A stretch of DNA of 61,047 bases, from NCBI GenBank assembly GCA_027482245.1, contig JAIXWG010000012.1, positions 1 to 61,047 on the forward strand. The letters run 5' to 3'. The notes below the pieces were generated by a model. The model searched no databases and was not told where the DNA came from. It saw nothing but the letters and a program-made list of their open reading frames with translations. Source of the stretch: Acetobacteraceae bacterium. Its GTDB lineage: Bacteria > Pseudomonadota > Alphaproteobacteria > Acetobacterales > Acetobacteraceae. This document shows positions 26,974-38,848 of the stretch, piece after piece. Position 1 is the first letter of the stretch. Each line of letters begins with the position of its first letter. Made by a program: the position numbers and the translations under genes.

Positions 26974-28008
26974 ATGAACAGGTTTTCGGTGACGCGGCGC
27001 CAGGCGCTGCTGGGCTTCGGCGCGGCGGCGATGCCGGCTTTCGGGGCCAACGCGCAGGGGCGCGGGCGCGTGGTGGTCGGCACCTGGGGCGGCGACTATG
27101 CGCGCCTGCTGACCAAGAACATCGAGGAGCCGATACTGAAGCCGCAGGGCTGGGAGGTGGTGCAGGACCAGGCGAGCGACGCGCCGCGGCGCGCCAAGAT
27201 GGTCGCCGAACGCCGCCTGCCGCGCGGCACGGTGGACATCCAGGGCTTCTCGGCGGCCAACATGCATGAGATGGGCGAGGCCGGCGTCGCGGAGGAGATC
27301 GACTATTCCCGCCTGCGGAACGCCGGCAACATCATCCCGGCGATGCGCTACAAATACGGCATCGGCCACATCTATTCGGGCAAGGTCGTGCTCTACAACC
27401 CGAAGCTGGTGGCCGCGCCGACCGGCTTCCGCGAAGCGATCGATCCGCGCCACGGCAACAAGATCGGCTTCATCGACATCCAGTACCAGTTCGTGATGGT
27501 GGCGGCCGCGCTGGCCGCCGGGGGCACCGTGTCCAACATCGAGCCGGGCAAGGAATTGCTGCTGGCGGCGAAGCGCGCCGGCGCGCGTCTCTATCCCACG
27601 AACGAGGCCTTCGCGGCCGCGATGCAGTCGGAGGAGATCGCGCTCGGCATGATGTGGAAGGCGCGTGGCGTGCAGTGGCAGAACGCCAACATCCCCGTGC
27701 AGATGGTGGCGCCGATCGAGGGCGTGCCGATGTACGTCTCCGGCTTCTCCATCGCGAAGAACGCGCCGAACAAGGCGGGCGCCTATGCCTACATGGACGC
27801 GATGCTGGAGAAGTCGGCGCAGGAAGCCTTCGCCGTGGACATGGGCTTCAACCCGACGGTCACGAATGCCGTGGTGGCGCCCGATCTCTCGGCCCGCATC
27901 GGCTTCACGCCGGAGGAGCAGCGGCGGCTCGTCGACCTCGACTACGCCTATCTCGCACGGGAGAACAACGCGATGAAGGATTGGTGGGACCGGGTGTTCA
28001 AGGCTTGA
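26974..28008 (+). CDS. Periplasmic binding protein, PotD-like, Tat signal
   Basis: This 344-aa protein has a twin-arginine signal (SVTRRQALLGFGAAAMPAF) followed by a type II periplasmic binding fold opening GRVVVGTWGGDYARLL, as in PotD/spermidine-type proteins. The segments YKYGIGHIYSGKVVLYNP and EEIALGMMWKARGVQW line the ligand cleft in relatives. The substrate could be a polyamine, opine or other organic cation. ATG 26974 is preceded by AAGGAGAGG. The next permease starts in its stop codon. Confidence 0.86.
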   Translation: MNRFSVTRRQALLGFGAAAMPAFGANAQGRGRVVVGTWGGDYARLLTKNIEEPILKPQGWEVVQDQASDAPRRAKMVAERRLPRGTVDIQGFSAANMHEMGEAGVAEEIDYSRLRNAGNIIPAMRYKYGIGHIYSGKVVLYNPKLVAAPTGFREAIDPRHGNKIGFIDIQYQFVMVAAALAAGGTVSNIEPGKELLLAAKRAGARLYPTNEAFAAAMQSEEIALGMMWKARGVQWQNANIPVQMVAPIEGVPMYVSGFSIAKNAPNKAGAYAYMDAMLEKSAQEAFAVDMGFNPTVTNAVVAPDLSARIGFTPEEQRRLVDLDYAYLARENNAMKDWWDRVFKA

Positions 28009-28877
28009 GCCTCACCGTCTCCGACACCCGCCGCGTCAACTGGAACGCGGCGGGGCTGGTGGCGCCCGCCACGATCTTCGTCGTGGTGGCGCTGCTGGTG
28101 CCGCTCGGCCTGCTGTTCCGCTACAGCCTGAATGCCTTCGTGCCCGGGCAGTTCATGGTCGATGCCCTGACCATCGACAACTACGTGCGGTTCTTCACCG
28201 ATGCCTACTACCTGAACATCCTGTGGCGCACCGTGCGCATCGCCTTCGTGGTGATGCTGATCTGCCTCGTGCTGGGCTTCCCGCTGGCCTATGTGCTGGC
28301 GCGGACGCAGAGCCGCTACAAGAACCTGCTGCTGATCGCCGTCGTGCTGCCGCTGTTCGTCGGCAATGCCGTGCGCGCGGCAGGGTGGATGGTGGCCTTC
28401 GGCGCGAAGGGCGTGGTGAATGCCTCGCTCATGGGCCTCGGCATCACCAGCGGGCCGATCGACATCATGTACACCGAGCCCGCGGTGATCATCGGCATCA
28501 CCGCGGTGAACCTGCCCTTCATGGTGCTCAGCCTGCAGAGCGTGATCGAGGGCATCGACCGGTCCGTGGAGGAAGCGGCCTTCAACCTCGGCGCCCCGCC
28601 CGCGCGGATGTTCTGGCGCGTGCTGCTGCCGCTGGCGATGCCGGGCGTGCTGGCCGGCGGCGTGCTGACCTTCATCCTCGGCATGAACGCCTATGCGACG
28701 CCGGTGCTGATCGGCGGGCCGCGCTTCCAGATGATGGGGCCGCTGGTCTATGGCCAGTTCATCGAGCAGAACAACTGGCCCTTCGGCGGGGCGATCGCCT
28801 TCGTGCTGATGGCATCGACGCTGGTGCTGACGGCGGTCGCGCATGTGATCGCGCACCGGCGGATGGCCGGCCGGTAG
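28005..28877 (+). CDS. ABC transporter permease, PotB-like, TTG start
   Basis: This 290-aa permease has six predicted helices and the loop EEAAFNLGAPPARMFWRVLLP. It is the partner of the PotC-like permease at 25072. The start is a TTG within TTGA, sharing bases with the stop of the binding-protein gene, because no ATG or GTG lies nearby and the first helix begins at residue 15. The gene order TetR, permease, ATPase, binding protein, permease is less common than potABCD. Confidence 0.85.
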   Translation: MSLTVSDTRRVNWNAAGLVAPATIFVVVALLVPLGLLFRYSLNAFVPGQFMVDALTIDNYVRFFTDAYYLNILWRTVRIAFVVMLICLVLGFPLAYVLARTQSRYKNLLLIAVVLPLFVGNAVRAAGWMVAFGAKGVVNASLMGLGITSGPIDIMYTEPAVIIGITAVNLPFMVLSLQSVIEGIDRSVEEAAFNLGAPPARMFWRVLLPLAMPGVLAGGVLTFILGMNAYATPVLIGGPRFQMMGPLVYGQFIEQNNWPFGGAIAFVLMASTLVLTAVAHVIAHRRMAGR

Positions 28878-28892
28878 TCGTCCGGCGACGGT

Positions 28893-28912
28893 CCGGGGCC
28901 GGTTCGCCCCGG
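28893..28912 (+). terminator. Hairpin ending the ABC operon
   Basis: CCGGGGC-CGGTTC-GCCCCGG is a 7-bp perfect stem 15 bases after the last permease stop. It lacks a clear T tract. Its position between two co-oriented transcription units supports a terminator role. Confidence 0.4.
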
Positions 28913-29002
28913 CCGCGGTGCGGGACCTGGCGTGCGGCATTCCTGCCTTGCCATCCCGGCGCGCCTCCCCCAGCGTAGGCGGATAATCGGGGGAACGGAT
29001 CG

Positions 29003-30016
29003 ATGAACCAGGGCCAGGGCCGCCGTGGCGCGGTGAAGCTTGCACTTGGCGCCGCGCTGGCGATGCCCGCGCTGGGGGCCGTAGGGCAGACCCTGCGGCC
29101 GATCGAACTGATCACCTTCCCCGGTGGCTTCAACTGGCCGATCTGGGTCGCGATGGAGAAGGGCTTCTTCGCCCGCCACGGCGTCCGCGTGACGCTGACG
29201 CCCACACCCAACTCCACCTTCCAGCTCACCAACCTCATCAGCGGCCGCTTCGACATGGCGGTGACCGCGATCGACAACGTCATCGCCTACATGGAAGGCC
29301 AGGGGGAGGCGAGCGTGCAGGGCACGCCTGACCTGGTTGTCGTGATGGGCGGCGACAACGGCTTCCTTCGCCTGGTCACCGTGCCGGAGATCACGGGCTT
29401 CGGCGACCTTCGCGGCAAGGAACTGTCGGTGGATGCCTTGACCACCGGCTACGCCTTCGTCCTGCGCAAGCTGGTGGAGCTCGGCGGCCTCCGCCAGGAG
29501 GAGGTGAGCTATGTGCGTGCCGGGGGCGTGCTGCAGCGCTTTCAGGCGCTGCTCGAGAAGCGGCATGCCGGCACGCTGCTGATTTCCCCCTTCGAGGTGC
29601 AGGCCGAGGCCCAGGGCTTCCGGGTGCTGGCGGATGCGGCGCGGATGCTGGGCGCCTATCAGGGGCTGGTCTCGGCCACGCGCCGCGGCTGGGCGGAAGG
29701 CCACCGCGCCGAGGTGGTGGGCTATATCCGCGGCACGGTCGATGCGCTGTCCTGGCTCTACGATCCGGCCCATCGCGAGGAGGCCATCGCGCTGCTTCGC
29801 CGCAACGTGCCGACGATGAGCGAGCAGGTCGCGGCGAATTCCTATCGCGTGCTTCTCGACCCCTCCGGCGGCTTCGCGCCCCGCGCGGCCATCGACATTC
29901 CCGGCATCAGCACCGTGCTCGGGCTGCGAAGCCAGTTCGGACCGGCCGGAACCGCCCTGGCCGACCCGATGAAGTATCTCGACCTGCGCTACTACCAGGA
30001 AGCATTGCCGGGCTGA
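29003..30016 (+). CDS. NMT1/THI5-like ABC binding protein
   Basis: This 337-aa periplasmic protein has a signal peptide ending near ALGAVGQ and an NMT1/SsuA-type fold: FPGGFNWPIWVAMEKGFFARHGV, LISGRFDMAVTAIDNVIAYMEG, and GDLRGKELSVDALTTGYAF. Relatives carry nitrate, sulfonates, thiamin precursors or aromatic acids. No permease or ATPase is adjacent, so its partners are elsewhere. It stands alone between the ABC operon and the convergent BenE gene. Confidence 0.84.
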   Translation: MNQGQGRRGAVKLALGAALAMPALGAVGQTLRPIELITFPGGFNWPIWVAMEKGFFARHGVRVTLTPTPNSTFQLTNLISGRFDMAVTAIDNVIAYMEGQGEASVQGTPDLVVVMGGDNGFLRLVTVPEITGFGDLRGKELSVDALTTGYAFVLRKLVELGGLRQEEVSYVRAGGVLQRFQALLEKRHAGTLLISPFEVQAEAQGFRVLADAARMLGAYQGLVSATRRGWAEGHRAEVVGYIRGTVDALSWLYDPAHREEAIALLRRNVPTMSEQVAANSYRVLLDPSGGFAPRAAIDIPGISTVLGLRSQFGPAGTALADPMKYLDLRYYQEALPG

Positions 30017-30055
30017 TGGCGGGCGGGCGCGAGGGCGCGATGCGGTTGCGCCCTG

Positions 30056-31210
30056 CTAGCGCCGCCACCTCGCCACCGCCATCACCACGCCGCCCGCCAG
30101 CAGCCCCCAGAAGGCGCCGCCGATGCCGAGCACGGTGAGGCCGGAGGCCGTGACGAGGAAGGTCACCACCGCCGCCTCGCGGTCCGCGGGTTCCGACAGG
30201 CCCGCGACGATGGCGCTGCCGAAGCTGCCCAGCAGCGCGAGGCCGGCGACGGCCTGGATCAGGATCGGCGGCGCCGCGGCGATGAAGGCGGCGGCGGCGG
30301 CGGAGACGATGCCGAAGGCGCAGTAGCCAAGCCCCGCCACCACCGCGGCCCACCAGCGCCGCGCGGGGTCCGGATGCGCCGTCTCCCCGGCGCACAAGGC
30401 CGCCGTGATGGCGGCCAGGTTCACGCCATGCCCGCCGAGCGGCGCGGCCGCCAGGCTGAACAGGCCGGTGGTGGTGAAGAGGGGGCCAGGGTCCGGGCGG
30501 TAGCCATTCACGTTCAGCACCGCCATGCCCGGGATGTTCTGCGACGCCATGGCGACCAGGAATAGCGGCAGCGCGATGCCCGCCATCGCCGTGGCGTCGA
30601 AGGCGGGCATGACGAGGATGGCGACCGGGGCCAGGGACAGGTCGCCCATCGGCGGCGCCTGCCACCACAGCAGCCCGACCGTGACGACGACCGCGGCCGG
30701 CACCGCCAGCAGGCGGTTCAGCCGGCCGACCAGCAGCCAGGTGAGGATGACGGGCAGCGCCAGCGCCGGCATCTGCTCCACCGCGCGCACGGGCGCCAGG
30801 CAGAGGCCGAACAGCACGCCGGCCAGCATGGCGTTCGCGATCGGCGCCGGGATGCGCGCCACGGCACGGCCGAGCGGCTTCCAGAGCCCGGCGAGCAGGA
30901 CCAGCAGCGCGGCGGCGATGAAGGCGCCGACGGCGGCCGGGAAGCCCCCCGTGGGGACGGCGGATCCCGCCAGCAGCGCCGCGCCTGGCGTGGACCAGGC
31001 GACGGTGATGGGCAGGCGGCGCCAGAGGCTCAGCACCACGCCACAAAGCCCCATGGCGATGGCGAGCGCCGTCAGGCCGGAGGCCGCCTGGGCGGGGGAG
31101 GCGCCGACCGCGCCCAGCCCCTGGAGCACCACGGCGAAGGAGGAGGCGAAGCCCACGAAGGCGGCGAGGAGCCCGGCGAAAAGGGCCTGGGCGGAGAAGG
31201 AGGCGCGCAT
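30056..31210 (-). CDS. BenE family benzoate/H+ symporter
   Basis: This 384-aa inner-membrane protein has 10-12 predicted helices and the BenE signature: VAWSTPGAALLAGS in the first third, PAPIANAMLAGVLFGLCLAP, and PGMAVLNVNGYRPDPGPLF with the following GLFSLAAAPLGGHGVNLAAI. BenE proteins take up benzoate and related aromatic acids. No aromatic catabolic genes are adjacent. ATG 31210 was chosen; GTG 31228 would add six residues and neither has a clear Shine-Dalgarno. Confidence 0.85.
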   Translation of the reverse strand: MRASFSAQALFAGLLAAFVGFASSFAVVLQGLGAVGASPAQAASGLTALAIAMGLCGVVLSLWRRLPITVAWSTPGAALLAGSAVPTGGFPAAVGAFIAAALLVLLAGLWKPLGRAVARIPAPIANAMLAGVLFGLCLAPVRAVEQMPALALPVILTWLLVGRLNRLLAVPAAVVVTVGLLWWQAPPMGDLSLAPVAILVMPAFDATAMAGIALPLFLVAMASQNIPGMAVLNVNGYRPDPGPLFTTTGLFSLAAAPLGGHGVNLAAITAALCAGETAHPDPARRWWAAVVAGLGYCAFGIVSAAAAAFIAAAPPILIQAVAGLALLGSFGSAIVAGLSEPADREAAVVTFLVTASGLTVLGIGGAFWGLLAGGVVMAVARWRR

Positions 31211-31258
31211 GGGGGCGCGTTGAAGCACCCGGGGGCGGCGGTGGCTACCGCCCCTTGG

Positions 31259-31996
31259 TCACCCCGCCTCGGGATCGAACAGGTAGCCGACGCCGCGGAC
31301 CGTCCGGATGGCCATGGGGCGCGCCGGGTTGCGCTCCACCTTGCGGCGGAGCCGCATGATGCGGAGGTCGATGGCGCGGTCGAAGGCTTCCGGCTCCTCC
31401 TCGCCGCTCGTGCGCTCCAGCAGCCAGTCGCGATGCAGCGCGCGGTTCGGGTTGTCCACGAACAGCTTCAGCAGCGTGAACTCGCCTTCGGTCAGCGTGT
31501 CCTCCCGGCCGTCGGCGGTGAGGAGAAGGCCGCGCTTGAGGTCGAGCACGGCGCCGCCCATGCGGACCCGGCCGGGGGCCAGGTTCTCGGGCTTCTGGGG
31601 GCTGGCCGCGGCTTCCGCATGGGCGCGGCGCATCACGGCGCGGATGCGGGCAAGCAGTTCCCGCGGCTCGAAGGGCTTGGTGATGTAGTCGTCGGCACCG
31701 GATTCCAGGCCGACCACGCGGTCCACCAGGTCGCCGGCCGCCGTCAGCATGATGATGCCGATGCTGGGCGACAGCGCCCGCAGCCAGCGGGCGAGGGCGA
31801 AGCCGTCCTCCCCGCCCGGGAGCCCTACATCCATCAGCACCGCATCCGGCATCCCCGCCGCGATGGCGGCGCGGAAGGCGGGGCCATCGGCGACGCCATC
31901 CACCGCGAAGCCCTGGTTGGAGAGGTAGGCGCAGACCGTCTCCCGCTGGAACGGGTCATCCTCCACCACCAGCAGGTTGGTCGTGCCTCCGGCCAT
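31259..31996 (-). CDS. OmpR-family response regulator (TorR/ArcA-like)
   Basis: This 245-aa regulator has a receiver (LLVVEDDPFQRETVCAYLS, phospho-acceptor D56 in VLMDVGLPGG, K in YITKPFEPRE) and an OmpR winged helix ending RAIDLRIMRLRRKVE and TVRGVGYLF. ATG 31996 has AGGAGAG six bases upstream and was preferred over ATG 32014. It is divergent from the hybrid kinase at 32107, its most likely partner: OmpR-type partners of H1-D1-H2 kinases are known for TorS and ArcB. Direct repeats between the two genes may be its operator. Confidence 0.9.
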   Translation of the reverse strand: MAGGTTNLLVVEDDPFQRETVCAYLSNQGFAVDGVADGPAFRAAIAAGMPDAVLMDVGLPGGEDGFALARWLRALSPSIGIIMLTAAGDLVDRVVGLESGADDYITKPFEPRELLARIRAVMRRAHAEAAASPQKPENLAPGRVRMGGAVLDLKRGLLLTADGREDTLTEGEFTLLKLFVDNPNRALHRDWLLERTSGEEEPEAFDRAIDLRIMRLRRKVERNPARPMAIRTVRGVGYLFDPEAG

Positions 31997-32054
31997 CGGT
32001 GGCTCTCCTGTCATCGTGTTGCCGCCGGGGGGCGACTCGGGCGGGCGGGCGGGC

Positions 32055-32091
32055 GAAACAGGTGAAACAAACCGTTGCACCGCGCGAAACA
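32055..32091. promoter_or_regulatory. Triple GAAACA direct repeat between regulator and kinase
   Basis: GAAACA occurs at 32055, 32064 and 32086. The first two starts are 9 bases apart and the third lies 22 bases further on, about two helical turns. Direct half-sites of this kind are the usual binding pattern of OmpR-family regulators. The repeats sit 59 bases before the regulator start and 16 bases before the kinase start, so one operator could serve both genes. This is inference from pattern. Confidence 0.5.
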
Positions 32092-32106
32092 CAATAAGCG
32101 GCGGCG

Positions 32107-36102
<3,996 letters not shown>

Positions 36103-36117
36103 CGGCAACTCAGCCAG

Positions 36118-36357
36118 TCAGTCGCAGGCGCAGCCGTCGGTCGGCGTCTGGGCGGCGCGGACGATGTGGTGGTCGATCCATTCCGAGACGAGTCGCCGCG
36201 CTTCCTGCATGGAGGCCTCGGGGTGGTGGATGCGGTAGAGCGTGGTGCAGGCGGTGAAGGCCTGCATGTCGGCTTCGCCGCCATCACGCAGTTCACGATA
36301 GGCGGTCACGACGGCACGTTCGCAGCGGCGGGCGATGTGACTGAATTCGCGGCCCAT
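36118..36357 (-). CDS. Small orphan protein under a Fur-box promoter (79 aa)
   Basis: I do not recognise this family. The protein starts GREFSHIARRCERAVVTAYRE and is mostly helical, with three cysteines at about 12, 37 and 75 and a fourth at 77 (tail DGCACD), several His (YRIHHPEAS, WIDHHIVR) and no signal peptide or membrane helix. ATG 36357 has GGGAG upstream. Its promoter has a perfect 7-1-7 Fur-type palindrome, so it is probably made under iron limitation. The Cys/His content could allow metal binding; this is a guess. It faces the 3' end of the hybrid kinase. Confidence 0.78.
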   Translation of the reverse strand: MGREFSHIARRCERAVVTAYRELRDGGEADMQAFTACTTLYRIHHPEASMQEARRLVSEWIDHHIVRAAQTPTDGCACD

Positions 36358-36434
36358 GGAAGCTCCCGTCGGTGGTGTCGTGGGTCGAGGCGTGGCAGGC
36401 ACTGGGTGGAGGCAGTCTGGCGTTGCGAGCGAAT

Positions 36435-36449
36435 TGAGAATAATTCTCA
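36435..36449 (-). promoter_or_regulatory. Fur box (perfect 7-1-7 palindrome)
   Basis: TGAGAAT-A-ATTCTCA is a perfect inverted repeat matching the 7-1-7 core bound by Fur-type iron regulators (TGATAAT-N-ATTATCA class). It lies 12 bases downstream of the -10 element of the small-gene promoter, so it would cover the early transcribed region and block initiation. It is 78 bases before the start codon. In alphaproteobacteria Fur-like and Irr proteins use related but not identical sites, so the exact regulator is open. Confidence 0.72.
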
Positions 36450-36461
36450 TCTGCACGGCCG

Positions 36462-36491
36462 TTTATACGACGAGGTCACTCGTCGGTTCAA
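36462..36491 (-). promoter_or_regulatory. Sigma-70-type promoter with a palindromic spacer
   Basis: Read on the minus strand, TTGAAC (36491-36486) and TATAAA (36467-36462) are separated by 18 bases. The spacer is itself a perfect inverted repeat, CGACGAG-TGAC-CTCGTCG. A palindrome filling the -35/-10 spacer is the arrangement used by MerR-type activators, although their spacers are usually 19-20 bases. The promoter drives the 79-aa gene at 36357. Confidence 0.65.
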
Positions 36492-36518
36492 GTGACGGCG
36501 TCGCAATCCCCGGTCGGG

Positions 36519-38069
36519 TCACTCCGGGGCGAAATCCATGGCCCTTGTGTAGCCATCGAGCCGCGGCGCGTGGCGGCGGCCGGCGCGGTGGGCCCAGAGG
36601 TGCATCTGGTGGTGCAGCGGAATGAGGGCGACGTCGCGGAAGGCGATCTCCGTCGCCTGGACCAGCAGGCGTTCGCGCGCCGCATCGTCCAGCTCCGCCA
36701 GCGCCTGGTCCAGCAGCGAGTCGAAGGCGGGGTTGGCGTAGCGGCCGCGGTTGAACTGGCCGCGGCCCCGCGCCTCCTCCACCGAGCCCAGCAGGGTCAC
36801 GAGGGGGGAGGTCGGCTCCCCGGTCTCGACGTTCCAGAGGCCGGTCCAGACGCTGAATTCCCGGTTGCGGCTGCGGGCGACGTGCATGACGTGGGGCATC
36901 GCCTCCACATTCGTGCGCACCCCGGCGCGGGTCAGCATCTGGGCGACGGCCTGGCAGATCTGCTCGTCATTCACGAAGCGGTTGTTCTGGCAGTGGATGA
37001 CCAGGCGGAAGCCCTGGGGGTAGCCGGCTTCCGCCAGCAGCGCGCGGGCGCGGGCGGGGTCGAAGGCGGGCGGCGCCAGGCCGGGGGCGTGGCCATAGGC
37101 GCGCGGTGGCATGAACTGGCCGGCGATGCGCGCCTGCCCGCCCATGACGCGATCGACGATGGCGTCGCGCTGGATGGCGATCGACAGCGCCTCCCTCACC
37201 CGGTGGTCCAGCAGCGGGTTGCGGGGCAGGGGCGCGCCATCGGCGGCGGTGATGCCGGGGGGCGCGCGCTCCGTCATGTCCAGGTGGAAGCCGGCCACGG
37301 CGGGGGCGACCAGGGTGGAGACGCGCAGCCGCGGATCGGCGGCGAGCCGCGGCAGGTCCTGCGGGGGCGCGGCATCGATGGCGTCGAGGTCGCCCGCCAG
37401 CAGCGCGGCCACGCGCGTGGCAGGCTGGGCCATGTTGCGGAGGGTGGCGCGCGCCCAGGGGCTGGCGGGGCCCCAATAGGCGGCGTTCCGCGCCATCGTC
37501 ACCTGGTCGCCGCGCGCGAAACCCGTCAGGCGGAAGGGGCCGGTGCCGATGGCGGCGCGCCCCGAATCGAAATCGGCCGTGCTGGCGCCCGTCGCGCGGA
37601 TGATGGGGACCTGGCTGAGGTAGACCGGCATCAGCGGGAAGGGCGCGGCGGTGCGGAGGATGACGGTCGTCGCATCCGGCGTCTCCACCGCCGTGATCTG
37701 GCGGAGATAGACGGCGAAGGAGGAAGGGCTGCCAGGCACATCCGCGGCGCGGGCCAGGGTGTGCGCGACATCGGCGGCGGTCAGCGGCGCGCCGTCATGG
37801 AACGTCACGCCGGGGCGGAGCGTGAGGCGCCAGGTGGTGGCATCCGTCGCCGCCCAGGCGGTGGCCAGCGCGGCGACCGGGCGCTGCTGCGCATCGAGCG
37901 CGATGAGTGGTTCGTACAGGTGGGCGGCGAAGCCCTTGTTGCCGCCGAAATTGTGCCAATGCGGGTCCAGGCTGTTGGGGAACAGCTCCACCCCCAGGCG
38001 GATCTCCTGCGCCGTGGCGGGCGTGGCGAGCAGGGCAAGGCAGGCGAGGAGGCGGGCGGCGCGGGGCAT
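36519..38069 (-). CDS. Family 5 extracellular binding protein (second peptide-type)
   Basis: This 516-aa periplasmic protein has a signal peptide ending TPATAQ and the SBP family 5 core: ELFPNSLDPHWHNFGGNKGFAAHLYEPL is the N-terminal lobe, followed by TLRPGVTFHDGAPLTAADVAHTL and late NPAFDSLLDQALAELD segments. It is downstream of a racemase gene on the same strand (87-base gap). No permease or ATPase is adjacent. The ligand may be a peptide or amino-acid derivative related to the racemase substrate; that is an inference from context. Confidence 0.86.
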   Translation of the reverse strand: MPRAARLLACLALLATPATAQEIRLGVELFPNSLDPHWHNFGGNKGFAAHLYEPLIALDAQQRPVAALATAWAATDATTWRLTLRPGVTFHDGAPLTAADVAHTLARAADVPGSPSSFAVYLRQITAVETPDATTVILRTAAPFPLMPVYLSQVPIIRATGASTADFDSGRAAIGTGPFRLTGFARGDQVTMARNAAYWGPASPWARATLRNMAQPATRVAALLAGDLDAIDAAPPQDLPRLAADPRLRVSTLVAPAVAGFHLDMTERAPPGITAADGAPLPRNPLLDHRVREALSIAIQRDAIVDRVMGGQARIAGQFMPPRAYGHAPGLAPPAFDPARARALLAEAGYPQGFRLVIHCQNNRFVNDEQICQAVAQMLTRAGVRTNVEAMPHVMHVARSRNREFSVWTGLWNVETGEPTSPLVTLLGSVEEARGRGQFNRGRYANPAFDSLLDQALAELDDAARERLLVQATEIAFRDVALIPLHHQMHLWAHRAGRRHAPRLDGYTRAMDFAPE

Positions 38070-38155
38070 GGGCGGGGTCTCCGCCGCGACGATGGAAGCC
38101 GCGCGGCGGCCCCGGCAACCCGGATAATGCAGCGCGGCGCGATGCCGAAGCGGGA

Positions 38156-38848
38156 TCAGCCGGGCTTGTGGCAGTGCCGGATGGCGGCGCGGGCGAGCCC
38201 ATCGATGGTGTCGCAGACCGGGAAGGGCAGCGCGGGGCCCGCGGCGATGCCGAGGGGGATTTCCGTGCAGCCCAGCACCACGGCGCGGGCGCCGCGGGCG
38301 ACCAGCAGGCGCGCGGCCTCCGCCAGCGGGGCGTAGGCGGCCGCGACGTCATTCGCCTTCACCAGCGCGATGCCGGGGGTGACCAGGCGGTCCATCTCCT
38401 CCGCGCTGGGCGTCAGGCAGGTCCAGCCACGGGCGTCGAGGCGCTGCTGGTAGAGGCGCATCGCCAGGGTGCCGGCCGTGCCCATCAGCCCGATCGGGCC
38501 GGGGGCGACGCCCTGGCGCCGCAGCTCGGCCTCCGCCGCATCGACGATGTGCAGGATCGGCAGGCGGGTCGCTTCCTGCATGCCCTCGTACCACCCATGG
38601 GCGGTGTTGCAGGGGATGGCGATGGCGGTGGCGCCGGCGGCTTCCAGGCCTCTTATGCCGCGGAGCAGGGCGGGCAGCGGATCCTCGCCGCCGGCGATGC
38701 GGGCGGCGGTGCGGTCCGGCACGCGGGGGTCGGACCAGAGCACGGCCGGGATGTGGTCCTGGTCCCGGGTCGCGGGGGTCAGCAGCGTGAGGCGCAGCAT
38801 GAACTGCGCGGAAGCGAGCGGCCCCATGCCGCCGAGGACGCCGAGCAT
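38156..38848 (-). CDS. Aspartate/glutamate/hydantoin racemase family protein
   Basis: This 230-aa cytoplasmic enzyme is a two-Cys, cofactor-independent racemase. It starts LGVLGGMGPLASAQFMLRL, with the catalytic cysteines in IPCNTAH and VLGCTEIPL, as in the aspartate racemase (YgeA/RacD) group. It interconverts D- and L-forms of an acidic amino acid. Its start codon shares a base with the stop of the TSUP gene (TGATG), so the two are translated together. Confidence 0.88.
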   Translation of the reverse strand: MLGVLGGMGPLASAQFMLRLTLLTPATRDQDHIPAVLWSDPRVPDRTAARIAGGEDPLPALLRGIRGLEAAGATAIAIPCNTAHGWYEGMQEATRLPILHIVDAAEAELRRQGVAPGPIGLMGTAGTLAMRLYQQRLDARGWTCLTPSAEEMDRLVTPGIALVKANDVAAAYAPLAEAARLLVARGARAVVLGCTEIPLGIAAGPALPFPVCDTIDGLARAAIRHCHKPG

